This document shows, one piece after another, positions 16,843 through 25,661 of a stretch of DNA of 64,000 bases. The translations under genes and the position numbers were made by a program. The DNA is taken from the NCBI GenBank assembly GCA_046154965.1, contig JBJXDY010000114.1, forward strand, positions 1 through 64,000, given 5' to 3'. Position 1 is the stretch's first letter; the number at the start of each line of letters is the position of its first letter. The notes beneath the pieces were generated by a model. It was not told the DNA's origin. It saw nothing but the letters and a program-made list of their open reading frames with translations, and searched no databases. This stretch comes from DATKFM01 sp046154965. GTDB taxonomy: Bacteria > Pseudomonadota > Alphaproteobacteria > Dongiales > Dongiaceae.

Positions 16843-18405
16843 ATGCCTCCGGGTGATCAGGGCGCGCCTGCGCAGACGGGACGCCACACGTCGCGCCGTG
16901 CCGGCCATCCCCGCCGCGATAGCTCTCTCTATCAGTCCCCCTGGCGGCAGCTCAGCAATCCCTACCGGCCGTTCGAGCTGGCTTCGGCCGATGAGATCGA
17001 GGCGATCCATCGCGCCTCGCTGGAGATCCTGGAGCGGATCGGCATCCGTTTTTCCCTACCGGCGGCACGGGTGATTTTCCGCCGGGCTGGAGCGCTGGTC
17101 GATGAGGATACGATGCGCGTGCGCATCGGCGGCGACATCGTCGCCCAGGCGTTGCGCACCGTGCCCGACAGCGTGACGCTGGAGAGCTACAATCCCGAAC
17201 GCACCGTAACTCTCGGCCGCGACAAGCTGGTGTTCGCCACCGTGCTCGGCCCGCCCTATTGCCACGATATCGAGCGCGGCCGGCGCCAGGGCACGCTGGC
17301 CGACTATGGCGACTTCATCAAACTGGCGCATTTCTTCAACATCATCCATCTGATCGGCGGTTCGCCGGTCGAACCCGGCGACATTCCCGTGCCCATCCGG
17401 CATCTGGATGCGATCGAGGTCATGCTGAACCTGTCGGACAAGATTCCCTATGTCTTCTGCCAGAGCCAGAGACGCATTCTCGACGCCTTCGAGATGATCG
17501 CCATCGCTCGCGGCATTTCGATGGACGAGCTGGCGAACAAGCCCAGCACCTACTCTATCATCAACACCAATTCGCCGCTGCAGTATGATCTGCCGATGAC
17601 CGAGGGCGTGATCGAGATGGCACGGTTCGGCCAACCGACGCTGATCACGCCCTTCACGCTGGCTGGCGCCACCACGCCCATCACCCTGGCCGGCGCCATC
17701 GCGCAGCAGAACGCGGAAATCCTGGCCGGGGTCACGCTGTCGCAACTTGTGCGGCCCGGCGCGCCGATCCTCTATGGCGGCGCGACGTCGAACGTGGATA
17801 TGCGCACGGGATCGCCCGGCTACGGCTCGCCGGAATCCGTGCGCGCCACATTCATCTCCGGCCAGCTCTGCCGGAGATACGGCCTGCCCATGCGTTCCTC
17901 GAATTTTACCGGCTCTACTAGCGCCGACTACCAGGCCGCCGTCGAGTCCCAGCTCGCCGCCTGCGCCGCCATCGGCGCCGGCGCCAATTTGCTGATGCAT
18001 GCCGCCGGCTGGATGGAGGGCGGGCTCTGCGCTTCGTTCGAGAAGTTCGTGCTGGATGTGGAGATGCTGCAGATGATGGCCGTGTGGCTGGAGCCGCTGC
18101 GCATCGACAAGGAGACCCTGGCGCTCGACGTGATTGCCGAGGTCGGCCCGGGCGGGCATTTCTTCGGCACGGCGCAGACGATCGAGAAGTACGAGACCGC
18201 CTTCTACCGGCCGCTGGTCTTCAATACCCAGAGCCATGGCCAATGGGTCGAGAACGGCAAGCTCGACGCCACCGCCCGCGCCCATCTGGTCTACAAGCAG
18301 GCGCTGAAGGAATACAAGGCGCCGGCCCCGGACCCCGCGCGGTGCGATGCGCTGCACGCCTTTGTCGAGCGGCGCAAGGCCGAGGGCGGCTCGCCGCTCA
18401 CCTGA
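16843..18405 (+). CDS. Trimethylamine methyltransferase family protein (MttB-like, second copy)
   Basis: This 520-residue non-pyrrolysine MttB homologue is clearly related to the one at 6395-7936 along its full length (for example PWRQLSNPYRPFELASADEI, INTNSPLQYDLPM, EVGPGGHFFGTAQTIEKYETAFY). No internal stop occurs. It would transfer a methyl group from an amine to a corrinoid protein not encoded here. The 90-bp divergent gap to the trimethylamine-dehydrogenase-like gene suggests shared control and a linked substrate. ACGAGG precedes the ATG at 16843. The paralogues differ enough (for example CHDIERGRRQGT against ALDIDRGRRPGS) to suggest different substrates. Confidence 0.88.
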   Translation: MPPGDQGAPAQTGRHTSRRAGHPRRDSSLYQSPWRQLSNPYRPFELASADEIEAIHRASLEILERIGIRFSLPAARVIFRRAGALVDEDTMRVRIGGDIVAQALRTVPDSVTLESYNPERTVTLGRDKLVFATVLGPPYCHDIERGRRQGTLADYGDFIKLAHFFNIIHLIGGSPVEPGDIPVPIRHLDAIEVMLNLSDKIPYVFCQSQRRILDAFEMIAIARGISMDELANKPSTYSIINTNSPLQYDLPMTEGVIEMARFGQPTLITPFTLAGATTPITLAGAIAQQNAEILAGVTLSQLVRPGAPILYGGATSNVDMRTGSPGYGSPESVRATFISGQLCRRYGLPMRSSNFTGSTSADYQAAVESQLAACAAIGAGANLLMHAAGWMEGGLCASFEKFVLDVEMLQMMAVWLEPLRIDKETLALDVIAEVGPGGHFFGTAQTIEKYETAFYRPLVFNTQSHGQWVENGKLDATARAHLVYKQALKEYKAPAPDPARCDALHAFVERRKAEGGSPLT

Positions 18406-18407
18406 GC

Positions 18408-18731
18408 TCAGCACCGCTCCTTCGTGCTGGTCAGCACCATGGTAACGCCGATGATGGCGCGCAGGCTGCGGGCGATCTGCTCGCCCTCCTCCAGCGTCAG
18501 GCCGGGCATCTGCAGATTGATCTCCAGGATGCCAGTCTCCGGCGCCACGTCGGCGGCGATGCGGTGCGGCAGCAAATTGCGCTTGGCGAACTGCTCGAGC
18601 ACGCGCGGCATCACGCCGTATTCAGCGACCGCCTCGACCAGGTAACAGACTATATGAAAGGTGGCAGCATTGGCCGCCGGGACAGCGCCGGCGCTTAGGC
18701 TAGGCGCGGCAACTCGAAATGGGGAATACAT
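18408..18731 (-). CDS. Small ACT-like domain protein
   Basis: This 107-residue protein, from about residue 25 on, has the beta-alpha-beta-beta-alpha-beta pattern of an ACT domain similar to the acetolactate-synthase small subunit: FHIVCYLVEAVAEYGVMPRV, then ETGILEINLQMPG, then EEGEQIARSLRAIIGVTMV. Such domains bind amino acids or other small ligands. The N-terminal 24 residues (Ala/Ser-rich) do not look like the fold, and no ribosome site precedes the ATG at 18731, so a shorter start may be used. It converges almost end to end with the second MttB-like gene, which hints at a link to that locus, but no function is known. Confidence 0.6.
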   Translation of the reverse strand: MYSPFRVAAPSLSAGAVPAANAATFHIVCYLVEAVAEYGVMPRVLEQFAKRNLLPHRIAADVAPETGILEINLQMPGLTLEEGEQIARSLRAIIGVTMVLTSTKERC

Positions 18732-18881
18732 GACACACGGCTTTCTCCAGAATTTTCACGAACCAATGTCCCGGGCGCCCGAAGGGCGGCCCGGCCAATA
18801 ATTCGCGCAATGCAGAGAAACGCTGTGGTCATAGATGAATTCTACCGGCCATGGCGATTGAAGTCAAAACCTACAGCAGGG

Positions 18882-20144
18882 TCAGGGCTTGGTTGGTGTT
18901 TCGTCCGCGAGCCGGCTGACGATCTTAATCTCGGAATGGAGCGTGCGATGCACGGGACATTTCTCGGCAATCTCCAGCAGCCGTTGGCGCTGCGCGGCGT
19001 CGAGCGGCCCCAAGACCTCAATCTGCCGTTCGATCCTGTCGATCTTGCCTTCCTTCGTCTCGCAATCGGCGCAGTCGACGGCATGGATCTTTTCGTGGCT
19101 GAGCCGCACGCGGACCTGCTCGAGCGGCCACTTCTTATGGTCGGCATAAAGACGCAAGGTCATCGAGGTGCAGGCGCCCAGGCCGGCCAGCAGGAAATCA
19201 TAGGGGTTCGGGCCGAGGCCGCTGCCGCCGGCTTCCGACGGTTCGTCAGCGGCCAGCCGATGCCGGCCGATACGCACCTCCTGCGCCATTCGGCTTATGC
19301 CACGGCTGGGATCTGCGCCCCGTTCGCTGACAGTAACTTGGCCGGCCGGATTTGGCGCGACATCTTCGCTTGCCGGCCCCAGGTCGATGTAGCGCGTCGC
19401 CCATGCCGCCAGCACATCGGCAACGTAAACGGCGTCGCGCCGCCGGCTCAACAGATGATCGGCGTCATCCAGCGAGACGAAGCTCTTGGGATGCTTGGCC
19501 GCCTGGAAGATCAGGCCGGCATTTTCGATTCCCACGGTCTTGTCCAGTGGCGCATGGAAAACCAGCAGCGCCTTGCCAAGTTTGCCCAGCTTGCCGGCGT
19601 TGCCGTGTGTCGCAATATCATCGAGAAATTCCTTCCGGATGCGGAAAGGCCTGCCGGCCAGATGCACTTCGGCCTCGCCCTTCGATTCGATCTCTGCCTG
19701 CTTTTCCTTCAGCAGATGGACGACATGGGCCGGATCGGCCGGCGCACCGATCGTTGCCACGGCCGCCGCCTCCGGCACGCGATGCGCCGCCGCCAGAACC
19801 GCCGCACCGCCTAGACTATGCCCGATCAGGATCCTGGGCGCAGAGTAGTTGTCCCGCAGGAAATCCGCCGCCTTCACCAGGTCCTCGACATTCGAGGTGA
19901 AGTTGGTATGGGCGAAATCACCCTCGCTGGCGCCGAGGCCGGTGAAATCGAAGCGCAGGACGGCAATGCCGCGAGCCGCGAGCCCCTCGGCGATTCTGCC
20001 GGCCGCGAATATGTCCTTCGTGCATGTGAAACAGTGGGCGAAGAGCGCAAAGGCCAAGGGTTCGCCGTCGGGAAGTTCAAGCCGTGCCGCCAGCGCTGCT
20101 CCCTGCGAACCCGGAAAGGTCAGTTTCTCGAAACGCGAAACCAT
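18882..20144 (-). CDS. Alpha/beta hydrolase - OsmC fusion protein
   Basis: This 420-residue protein joins an N-terminal alpha/beta hydrolase (about residues 1-255; nucleophile elbow GHSLGGAAV) to a C-terminal OsmC/Ohr domain (about 275-420). The OsmC part has both redox cysteines, in GLGACTSMTL and in EKCPVHRTL, so it could reduce organic hydroperoxides by a peroxidatic cysteine mechanism. The hydrolase Ser-Asp-His triad looks complete (acid in APLDKTVG region, His in DDADHLL). This fusion is widespread in proteobacteria. It diverges from the Nudix gene at 20224, with 79 bp between. A role in detoxifying lipid or ester hydroperoxides is inferred. Confidence 0.88.
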   Translation of the reverse strand: MVSRFEKLTFPGSQGAALAARLELPDGEPLAFALFAHCFTCTKDIFAAGRIAEGLAARGIAVLRFDFTGLGASEGDFAHTNFTSNVEDLVKAADFLRDNYSAPRILIGHSLGGAAVLAAAHRVPEAAAVATIGAPADPAHVVHLLKEKQAEIESKGEAEVHLAGRPFRIRKEFLDDIATHGNAGKLGKLGKALLVFHAPLDKTVGIENAGLIFQAAKHPKSFVSLDDADHLLSRRRDAVYVADVLAAWATRYIDLGPASEDVAPNPAGQVTVSERGADPSRGISRMAQEVRIGRHRLAADEPSEAGGSGLGPNPYDFLLAGLGACTSMTLRLYADHKKWPLEQVRVRLSHEKIHAVDCADCETKEGKIDRIERQIEVLGPLDAAQRQRLLEIAEKCPVHRTLHSEIKIVSRLADETPTKP

Positions 20145-20223
20145 AGTGGCGCTCCCTCATGTCCTCTTGCCTAGAGCCATCCGTATCGGCGACAAGCAAC
20201 CTGTGCAATACCCAGGGAGCGCC

Positions 20224-20823
20224 ATGACCGACGACAATTTCCAGCTGATCGCGAAGACCACCAGTTTCCAGGGCTATTTCCGCATCGAGCGCTATCGTTT
20301 CCGCCACAAGCTGTTCGCCGGCGGCTGGAGCGGCGAGATAAGCCGCGAGGTGTTCGAGCGCGGCCACGCCGTGGCGGTGCTGCCCTATGACCCCGAGCGC
20401 GACGCGGTGCTGCTGATCGAGCAGTTCCGCATCGGCGCCCTGGCCGGCGGCATGCCAGCCTGGCAGGTCGAAGTCATCGCCGGCATCATCGACGAAGGCG
20501 AGTCGCCCGAGCAGGTGGCGCACCGCGAGGCCGAGGAAGAGGCCGGCTGCAAGCTCGAAGATCTGGTGCCGATGGCGACCTACCTGGCGAGCCCGGGCGG
20601 CACCAGCGAGACCTGTAAGCTCTTCTGCGCCCGCATCGACAGCCGCGGGCTCGGCGGCATCCACGGCCTGGCCCATGAGCATGAGGACATCCGCGTGACA
20701 ATCGTGCCGTTCGACGAAGCCCGCGCTATGATGGACAATGGCGTGATCGGCAACGCGACCGCGCTGATCGCCCTGCAATGGCTGGCGCTCAACCGCGGGA
20801 TGATAAGAAAGCGCTGGCTCTAG
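20224..20823 (+). CDS. Nudix hydrolase, ADP-ribose pyrophosphatase type
   Basis: This 199-residue protein contains a complete Nudix box, with G-x5-E at GIIDEGE and REAEEEAG following after seven residues. The N-terminal part (FRIERYRFRHKLFAGGWSG) and the EQFRIGAL stretch match NudF/TrgB-type ADP-ribose diphosphatases that convert ADP-ribose to AMP and ribose 5-phosphate. The frame extends upstream to 19849, but that portion is antisense to the hydrolase gene; the ATG at 20224 gives the normal family length. It diverges from the hydrolase-OsmC gene. Confidence 0.9.
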   Translation: MTDDNFQLIAKTTSFQGYFRIERYRFRHKLFAGGWSGEISREVFERGHAVAVLPYDPERDAVLLIEQFRIGALAGGMPAWQVEVIAGIIDEGESPEQVAHREAEEEAGCKLEDLVPMATYLASPGGTSETCKLFCARIDSRGLGGIHGLAHEHEDIRVTIVPFDEARAMMDNGVIGNATALIALQWLALNRGMIRKRWL

Positions 20824-20893
20824 CGGCCCGCGCCCTTGATCGGACCGGCCGGCCGCCATTAGTGTGGCCGGCCCTGCCCTTACAATCCGCAGC

Positions 20894-21901
20894 ATGCCCA
20901 TGAACATCCGCGACGGCTTCATCGATACGGTCGGCAACACGCCGCTGATCAGGCTCCGCAAGGCGTCGGAGATGACGGGCTGCACCATTCTGGGCAAGGC
21001 CGAGTTCCTCAATCCCGGCGGATCGGTCAAAGACCGTGCCGCACTGGCTATCATCAAGGACGCCGAGGCCAAGGGCCTGATCCGGCCCGGCGGGGTCATC
21101 GTGGAAGGCACGGCCGGCAACACCGGCATCGGCCTGGCGCTGGTCGGCAATGCCCGCGGTTACCGGACGGTGATCGTAATTCCGGATACCCAGTCGCAGG
21201 AGAAGAAGGACATGCTGCGGCTCTGCGGCGTGGACCTGCGGGAGGTGCCGGCGGTTCCCTACAAGAACCCGTTCAACTATGTGCATGTGTCCGAGCGGCT
21301 GGCCCACGATCTGGCGAAGACTGAGCCGAACGGCGCGTTCTGGGCCAACCAGTTCGACAATGTCGCCAACCGCCAGGGCCACTATGAGACCACCGGCCCC
21401 GAGATCTGGGAGCAGACCGGCGGCAAGGTCGACGGCTTTGTCTGCGCAGTCGGGACCGGCGGCACGCTGTCGGGCGTGAGTATGTTCCTCAAGGAGCGTA
21501 ACCCGAAAGTCCGCATCGGCCTCGCCGATCCCATGGGCGCGGCGCTCTATAGCTACTTCAAGACCGGCGAGCTGAAGGCCGAGGGCAGCTCGATCACCGA
21601 GGGCATCGGCCAGGGCCGCGTCACCAAGAATGTCGAGGGAACACCTGTCGACATCCCCTATCAGATCACCGATGACGAAATGCTGCCCCTCGTCTTCGAT
21701 CTGCTGAAGCATGAGGGACTGTGCCTGGGCGGATCCAGCGGCATCAATATCGCGGGCGCCATCCGCCTGGCCAAGGATCTGGGGCCGGGGCATACCATCG
21801 TCACCATCCTCTGCGACTATGGCACCCGCTATCAGAGCAAGATGTTCAATCCGGTTTTCCTGCGGTCCAAGAACCTGCCGGTGCCCGACTGGCTGGCCTA
21901 A
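20894..21901 (+). CDS. Cysteine synthase (O-acetylserine sulfhydrylase family)
   Basis: This 335-residue PLP enzyme has the family hallmarks: Schiff-base lysine in NPGGSVKDRA, substrate loop EGTAGNTGIGLAL, phosphate loop VGTGGTLSGV, and C-terminal GLCLGGSSGIN. It would form L-cysteine from O-acetylserine and sulfide, or use a related thiol. Two ATGs, at 20894 and 20900, are both possible; the upstream one is reported. The preceding gene is the Nudix hydrolase on the same strand, 70 bp away. It is more canonical than the paralogue at 12701. Confidence 0.88.
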   Translation: MPMNIRDGFIDTVGNTPLIRLRKASEMTGCTILGKAEFLNPGGSVKDRAALAIIKDAEAKGLIRPGGVIVEGTAGNTGIGLALVGNARGYRTVIVIPDTQSQEKKDMLRLCGVDLREVPAVPYKNPFNYVHVSERLAHDLAKTEPNGAFWANQFDNVANRQGHYETTGPEIWEQTGGKVDGFVCAVGTGGTLSGVSMFLKERNPKVRIGLADPMGAALYSYFKTGELKAEGSSITEGIGQGRVTKNVEGTPVDIPYQITDDEMLPLVFDLLKHEGLCLGGSSGINIAGAIRLAKDLGPGHTIVTILCDYGTRYQSKMFNPVFLRSKNLPVPDWLA

Positions 21902-22003
21902 ACAGCGGCGACATCCCGTCCTTGCCTGTATGGATACAAGCAGAAGCTTGATCCCCGGCGGTCAGGCGGGAATGATCCCCCGAACCGAGGGAGAACCAGC
22001 GGC

Positions 22004-22714
22004 ATGACCGAACTTGTCTTTCGCGCCGAGCCCTATGCCAAGTCCTGCGAGGCCAAGGTCGTCTCCGCCGATGAGCGGGGCATCCGGCTGGACCGCACGG
22101 TGTTCTATGCCGAGGGCGGCGGGCAGATGGGCGATACCGGCGTCCTGCGCCTCGCCGATGGCCGGTCGATCCAGGTCGCCAATACAGTCAAGGGCGATAG
22201 CCATGACGACGTGCTGCATGTCCTCGCGGCCGGGTCCGAGCCGCCTGTGGTCGGCGCGACGGTGAACGCCGAGATCGACTGGGATCGCCGTCATCGGCTG
22301 ATGCGGATGCATACCTGCCTGCATCTGCTGTCCTCGATCATCAAGGGCGATGTCACCGGCGGCCAGGTCAGCGACGGCAAGGGACGGCTCGATTTCAACC
22401 TGCCGGATACCGCGCTCGACAAGGCATACATCACCGCCGAGCTCAATCGCCTGGTCCGCGAGGATCATCGGGTGCAGCCGCGCTGGATCACCGACGAGGA
22501 GCTGATGGCAAAGCCGGAGCTGGTGCGGACCATGTCGGTGAAACCGCCGATGGGCTCCGGCCGCGTGCGGTTGCTGGAGATCGAGGGCGTCGATTTGCAG
22601 CCCTGCGGCGGCACCCATGTGGCGCGCACCGGCGAGATCGGCGCCGTCGAAGTCACGAAGATCGAAAACAAGGGCCGGCAGAACCGGCGGGTGAACATCG
22701 CCTTCGCCGTCTAG
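22004..22714 (+). CDS. alaX: Alanyl-tRNA editing protein, AlaX type
   Basis: This 236-residue free-standing editing domain is related to the second half of alanyl-tRNA synthetase. The zinc-binding residues appear as HTCLH (in LMRMHTCLHLLSSI) and as C-x3-H in QPCGGTHVARTGEIG. It hydrolyses mischarged Ser- or Gly-tRNA(Ala) in trans. The N-terminal beta-rich portion (VFYAEGGGQMGDTG) places it among the longer AlaX forms. GAGGGAG lies about 12 bp before the ATG. It lies about 100 bp after the cysteine synthase gene, on the same strand. Confidence 0.9.
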   Translation: MTELVFRAEPYAKSCEAKVVSADERGIRLDRTVFYAEGGGQMGDTGVLRLADGRSIQVANTVKGDSHDDVLHVLAAGSEPPVVGATVNAEIDWDRRHRLMRMHTCLHLLSSIIKGDVTGGQVSDGKGRLDFNLPDTALDKAYITAELNRLVREDHRVQPRWITDEELMAKPELVRTMSVKPPMGSGRVRLLEIEGVDLQPCGGTHVARTGEIGAVEVTKIENKGRQNRRVNIAFAV

Positions 22715-22756
22715 AATTTCATTGCCGCCGATTCCCCAAAAACCGAGGCATTCAGC

Positions 22757-23029
22757 ATGCTGTTCATGGTCGTCGAAGATTTCCGCAGCCGGGACAAGAA
22801 AGCGGTCTATCGCCGCTTCCGTGAGAAGGGCCGCATGATGCCCGAGGGGCTGAAATTCGTCAGCAGCTGGGTGACGGCGGATATGACGCGCTGCTTCCAG
22901 CTCATGGAGGCCGACGACATCGCCCTGTTCCAGAAATGGGTGGCGGAATGGTGCGACCTCGCCGAGTTCGAGATCGTTCCGGTTGTTGCCGGCAAGGACA
23001 CAGCCGAAGCGCTCAGCAGCCAGCTTTGA
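22757..23029 (+). CDS. DUF3303-like small protein
   Basis: This 90-residue protein opens with MLFMVVEDFRSRDKKAVYRRF and ends with an acidic, hydrophobic helix; the pattern matches small ferredoxin-like (dimeric alpha/beta barrel) proteins of the DUF3303 kind. It contains WVTADMTRCFQLMEADD, typical of that family. No catalytic residue can be assigned. It follows alaX by about 40 bp on the same strand and may be cotranscribed. Confidence 0.75.
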   Translation: MLFMVVEDFRSRDKKAVYRRFREKGRMMPEGLKFVSSWVTADMTRCFQLMEADDIALFQKWVAEWCDLAEFEIVPVVAGKDTAEALSSQL

Positions 23030-23124
23030 TCCCGGTTTGTGTGCATTGCAGCAGGCCTCGGCTGTTGCCCGCCAAAGGCCGACCGCCCATATTGCAGCCA
23101 CCCGCATTCATCGCCCGGCAGATC

Positions 23125-23976
23125 ATGTCCTACGCGCATCCTGAAAGTCTCGTCTCCACCGAGTGGCTGGCGCAGCGCCTGACCGCGCCGGACATCCGTA
23201 TCGTCGACGGCACCTGGTTCCTGCCGGCGCAGAACCGCAATGCCCGACGCGAATACGAGGATGCTCATATCCCGGGCGCCGTGTTCTTTGACATAGACGA
23301 CATCGCCGACACGGCGTCGGACTTGCCCCATATGCTGCCGAGCCCGGAAAAATTCTCCTCCCGAGTGCGCAAGCTGGGCCTCGGCGACGGCAACCGCATC
23401 ATCGTCTATGACGGCCAGGGCATGATGAGCGCGGCCCGCGTCTGGTGGATGTTCCGCGTCTTCGGCCATGAGGATGTGGCAATACTGGACGGTGGCCTGC
23501 CGAAATGGATCGCCGAGGGACGGCCGCTCGAGGACCGGGTGCCGCAGCCGCGGGAACGGCATTTCACGGCGCGCATTAACAACTTCATGGTGCGCGACAT
23601 CGGCCAGGTGAAGGACAATCTGCAGGCGAAGCGGGAACAAGTGGTGGATGCCCGCACCGCCGGCCGTTTCAAGGGCACCGACCCTGAGGTCTGGCCCGGC
23701 CGCCGCAGCGGCCATATTCCCGGCAGCTATAACCTGCCATTCAACGAACTGCTGGACCCCAAGGCAAAGACCTTTCTGTCGGCGGACCAGATCGCCGAAA
23801 GATTCCGCCGTGCTGGCGTCGACCTGACGAAACCAATCGTGACTTCCTGCGGCTCCGGAGTCACCGCCGCCGTGCTCGCCTTCAGCCTGCATCTGATTGG
23901 GCATAACGACGTGGCACTCTATGACGGTTCCTGGGCGGAATGGGGCCGGCCGGGCGATACGCCGGTGGAGACATGA
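23125..23976 (+). CDS. sseA: 3-mercaptopyruvate sulfurtransferase
   Basis: This 283-residue protein has two rhodanese domains. The active-site loop in the C-terminal domain is SCGSGVTAAV, the CGSGVT form of mercaptopyruvate sulfurtransferases rather than the CRxGx[RT] loop of thiosulfate sulfurtransferases. It transfers sulfur from 3-mercaptopyruvate to thiols or cyanide. A longer in-frame reading from 22936 overlaps the preceding gene and lacks family similarity; the ATG at 23125 gives the expected start (MSYAHPESLVSTEWLA). The stop overlaps the start of the following acetyltransferase gene (ATGA), so the two are translationally coupled. Confidence 0.92.
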   Translation: MSYAHPESLVSTEWLAQRLTAPDIRIVDGTWFLPAQNRNARREYEDAHIPGAVFFDIDDIADTASDLPHMLPSPEKFSSRVRKLGLGDGNRIIVYDGQGMMSAARVWWMFRVFGHEDVAILDGGLPKWIAEGRPLEDRVPQPRERHFTARINNFMVRDIGQVKDNLQAKREQVVDARTAGRFKGTDPEVWPGRRSGHIPGSYNLPFNELLDPKAKTFLSADQIAERFRRAGVDLTKPIVTSCGSGVTAAVLAFSLHLIGHNDVALYDGSWAEWGRPGDTPVET

Positions 23977-24959
23977 AGATCGAGCCCTACGCCGACAGCG
24001 ACTTCGATGCCGTCGTCGCGCTCTGGGATGCCTGCGGGCTTAATGTCCCCCACAACGATCCGGCCAGCGATATCGCCCGCTTGCGGCGGGACGACAACGC
24101 CGCACTGTTCGTCGGCCGCGAAGATGGCAAGCTGATCGGTTCGATCATCATCGGTCATGACGGCCATCGCGGTTGGATCTACCGGCTGGCGATTGCACCC
24201 GACCATCGCCGGCATGGCCATGCCCGCGCGCTCGTGCGCCATGCCGAAGGCTGGTTGAAGGAGCGGAGTATCCGCAAGAGCCAGTTCATGATCCGGGACA
24301 GCAACGAGGCGGTGAAGAACTTCTATGTCCGCCTCGGCTATGAAGTGCAGCCGCGCACCGTCATGTCGCGCTGGCTCGACAACAATCAGGACGATCCGCC
24401 GGCGCCGACGCTCGACGTGGTGATCACGCATTTGGAGATGCTGGGTGCGCCGAAGCGCCCCACCGTGCCGGCGCCGCCGGGAAGGCTGGCCCTGCTGAAG
24501 CTGGAAAAGCCGACGATCGAGTTCTACCGCTACCTTTATGACAGCGTCGGCGAGCAATGGTTCTGGTGGGAGCGGCGGCAGCTGAGCCCGGACAAGTTGC
24601 AGGCGGTCATCACGCAGGCCACGCTGGATATCTATGTGCTCTATGTCGGCGGCGAGCCGGCCGGCTACGTCGAGCTGAACCGGCGGGCAATGACGGAGAT
24701 CAACATCGATTACTTCGGACTGATGCCTCATTTCACCGGCCGGGGATATGGCGGCTATTTCCTGAACTGGGCGGTCGACCAGGCCTGGTCCCATGAGCCC
24801 AAGCGCCTGACGGTCGCCTCTTGCTCCCTGGACGATCCCAGGGGATTGCGCACTTATCAGAAGGCGGGATTCGTGCCCTATCAGCAGGAGCGGAAATCCA
24901 TCATCGATCCGCGCGCGCTCGGACTGATCCCCGCCCATCTGCAGCCACGACGAACTTGA
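23973..24959 (+). CDS. Tandem GNAT acetyltransferase
   Basis: This 328-residue protein contains two GNAT domains. The first (about 1-145) resembles YpeA, with the acetyl-CoA loop in LAIAPDHRRHGHARALVRHAE and ending NFYVRLGYEVQPRTV. The second (about 175-325) has FGLMPHFTGRGYGGYFLNWAV and ends LRTYQKAGFVPYQQER. YpeA-like and the second type usually occur as separate proteins, so this is a fusion. The acetyl acceptors are unknown. It overlaps the sulfurtransferase stop by 4 bp. Confidence 0.87.
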   Translation: MKIEPYADSDFDAVVALWDACGLNVPHNDPASDIARLRRDDNAALFVGREDGKLIGSIIIGHDGHRGWIYRLAIAPDHRRHGHARALVRHAEGWLKERSIRKSQFMIRDSNEAVKNFYVRLGYEVQPRTVMSRWLDNNQDDPPAPTLDVVITHLEMLGAPKRPTVPAPPGRLALLKLEKPTIEFYRYLYDSVGEQWFWWERRQLSPDKLQAVITQATLDIYVLYVGGEPAGYVELNRRAMTEINIDYFGLMPHFTGRGYGGYFLNWAVDQAWSHEPKRLTVASCSLDDPRGLRTYQKAGFVPYQQERKSIIDPRALGLIPAHLQPRRT

Positions 24960-25070
24960 CGATGCCGACCTGTGTGCGCCCGTACCATCGAAGTCAGGCA
25001 CATGCGGGGACTCTGGCCGATTCTGTTCGGATATCCTCGTCGGGAGCCTCTAGAAGCGCCGCCCCGCCAG

Positions 25071-25107
25071 CCGCCGCGCTGCAGCTTCGCTTGATGCGGC
25101 GCGGCGG
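25071..25107. terminator. GC-rich hairpin between convergent genes
   Basis: CCGCCGCGC (25071-25079) pairs with GCGCGGCGG (25099-25107) around a 19-nt loop, in the gap between the converging acetyltransferase and membrane-protein genes. There is no clear T-run on either side, so it is only a possible terminator. Confidence 0.35.
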
Positions 25108-25133
25108 CCGGCGCGGGTTTCGGATCCGCTCTC

Positions 25134-25553
25134 TTAGGCTGCCGCTGCCACTGGCGAACGCCCGGCCCGGCGCAGGCCGACATACTGCACCAGGGCGAAA
25201 TCCGCGACCACCAGGGCCACGAGACCGACCAGCCATTGCCCCAGGCTGTTGAACAAGCCTGGAGCAGCCAGCAAAAGGGCCGCGCTGCCGGCGACCCACA
25301 GGACGTTCAAGAGAATGACGGTGCGGCCGGCCCAAACGTTAACGTTCGGCCGCCGCGCGCTGAACAGCAGCCAAGCGGCGTAGCCAATGAGGCCAATTCC
25401 CACCGCAAGCAGATAATCCGGCCTCTCAAAGCCCATAAGAACGCCTAAGGGCCCTGGCAGCAGCGTTAGCAGCAGTCCAGTGGCCCCTGACACCGCCGTG
25501 TCGGCCTGCATGGCACGGCGCAATAATGGCGCCGCAGTTGCATTCTCCGTCAT
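25134..25553 (-). CDS. Small four-segment membrane protein, unknown function
   Basis: This 139-residue protein has four hydrophobic segments (around TGLLLTLLPG, YLLAVGIGLIGYAAWLLF, VILLNVLWVAGSAALLL and WLVGLVALVVADFALVQYVGL) joined by short loops. I do not recognise a characterised family. AAAGGTG precedes the start. It diverges from the MmyB-type regulator gene (start near 25662), which makes it a candidate target of that regulator. Confidence 0.8.
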   Translation of the reverse strand: MTENATAAPLLRRAMQADTAVSGATGLLLTLLPGPLGVLMGFERPDYLLAVGIGLIGYAAWLLFSARRPNVNVWAGRTVILLNVLWVAGSAALLLAAPGLFNSLGQWLVGLVALVVADFALVQYVGLRRAGRSPVAAAA

Positions 25554-25661
25554 GTTGCATCACCTTTCACTTTGACGTGCAGTTGCGGTTGCATGCTGCA
25601 GCCGGACATCGCGGGCCGCAATTACCCGGCAGGTAAGGACCCGGGCAGCAGTGGCAAGGAC

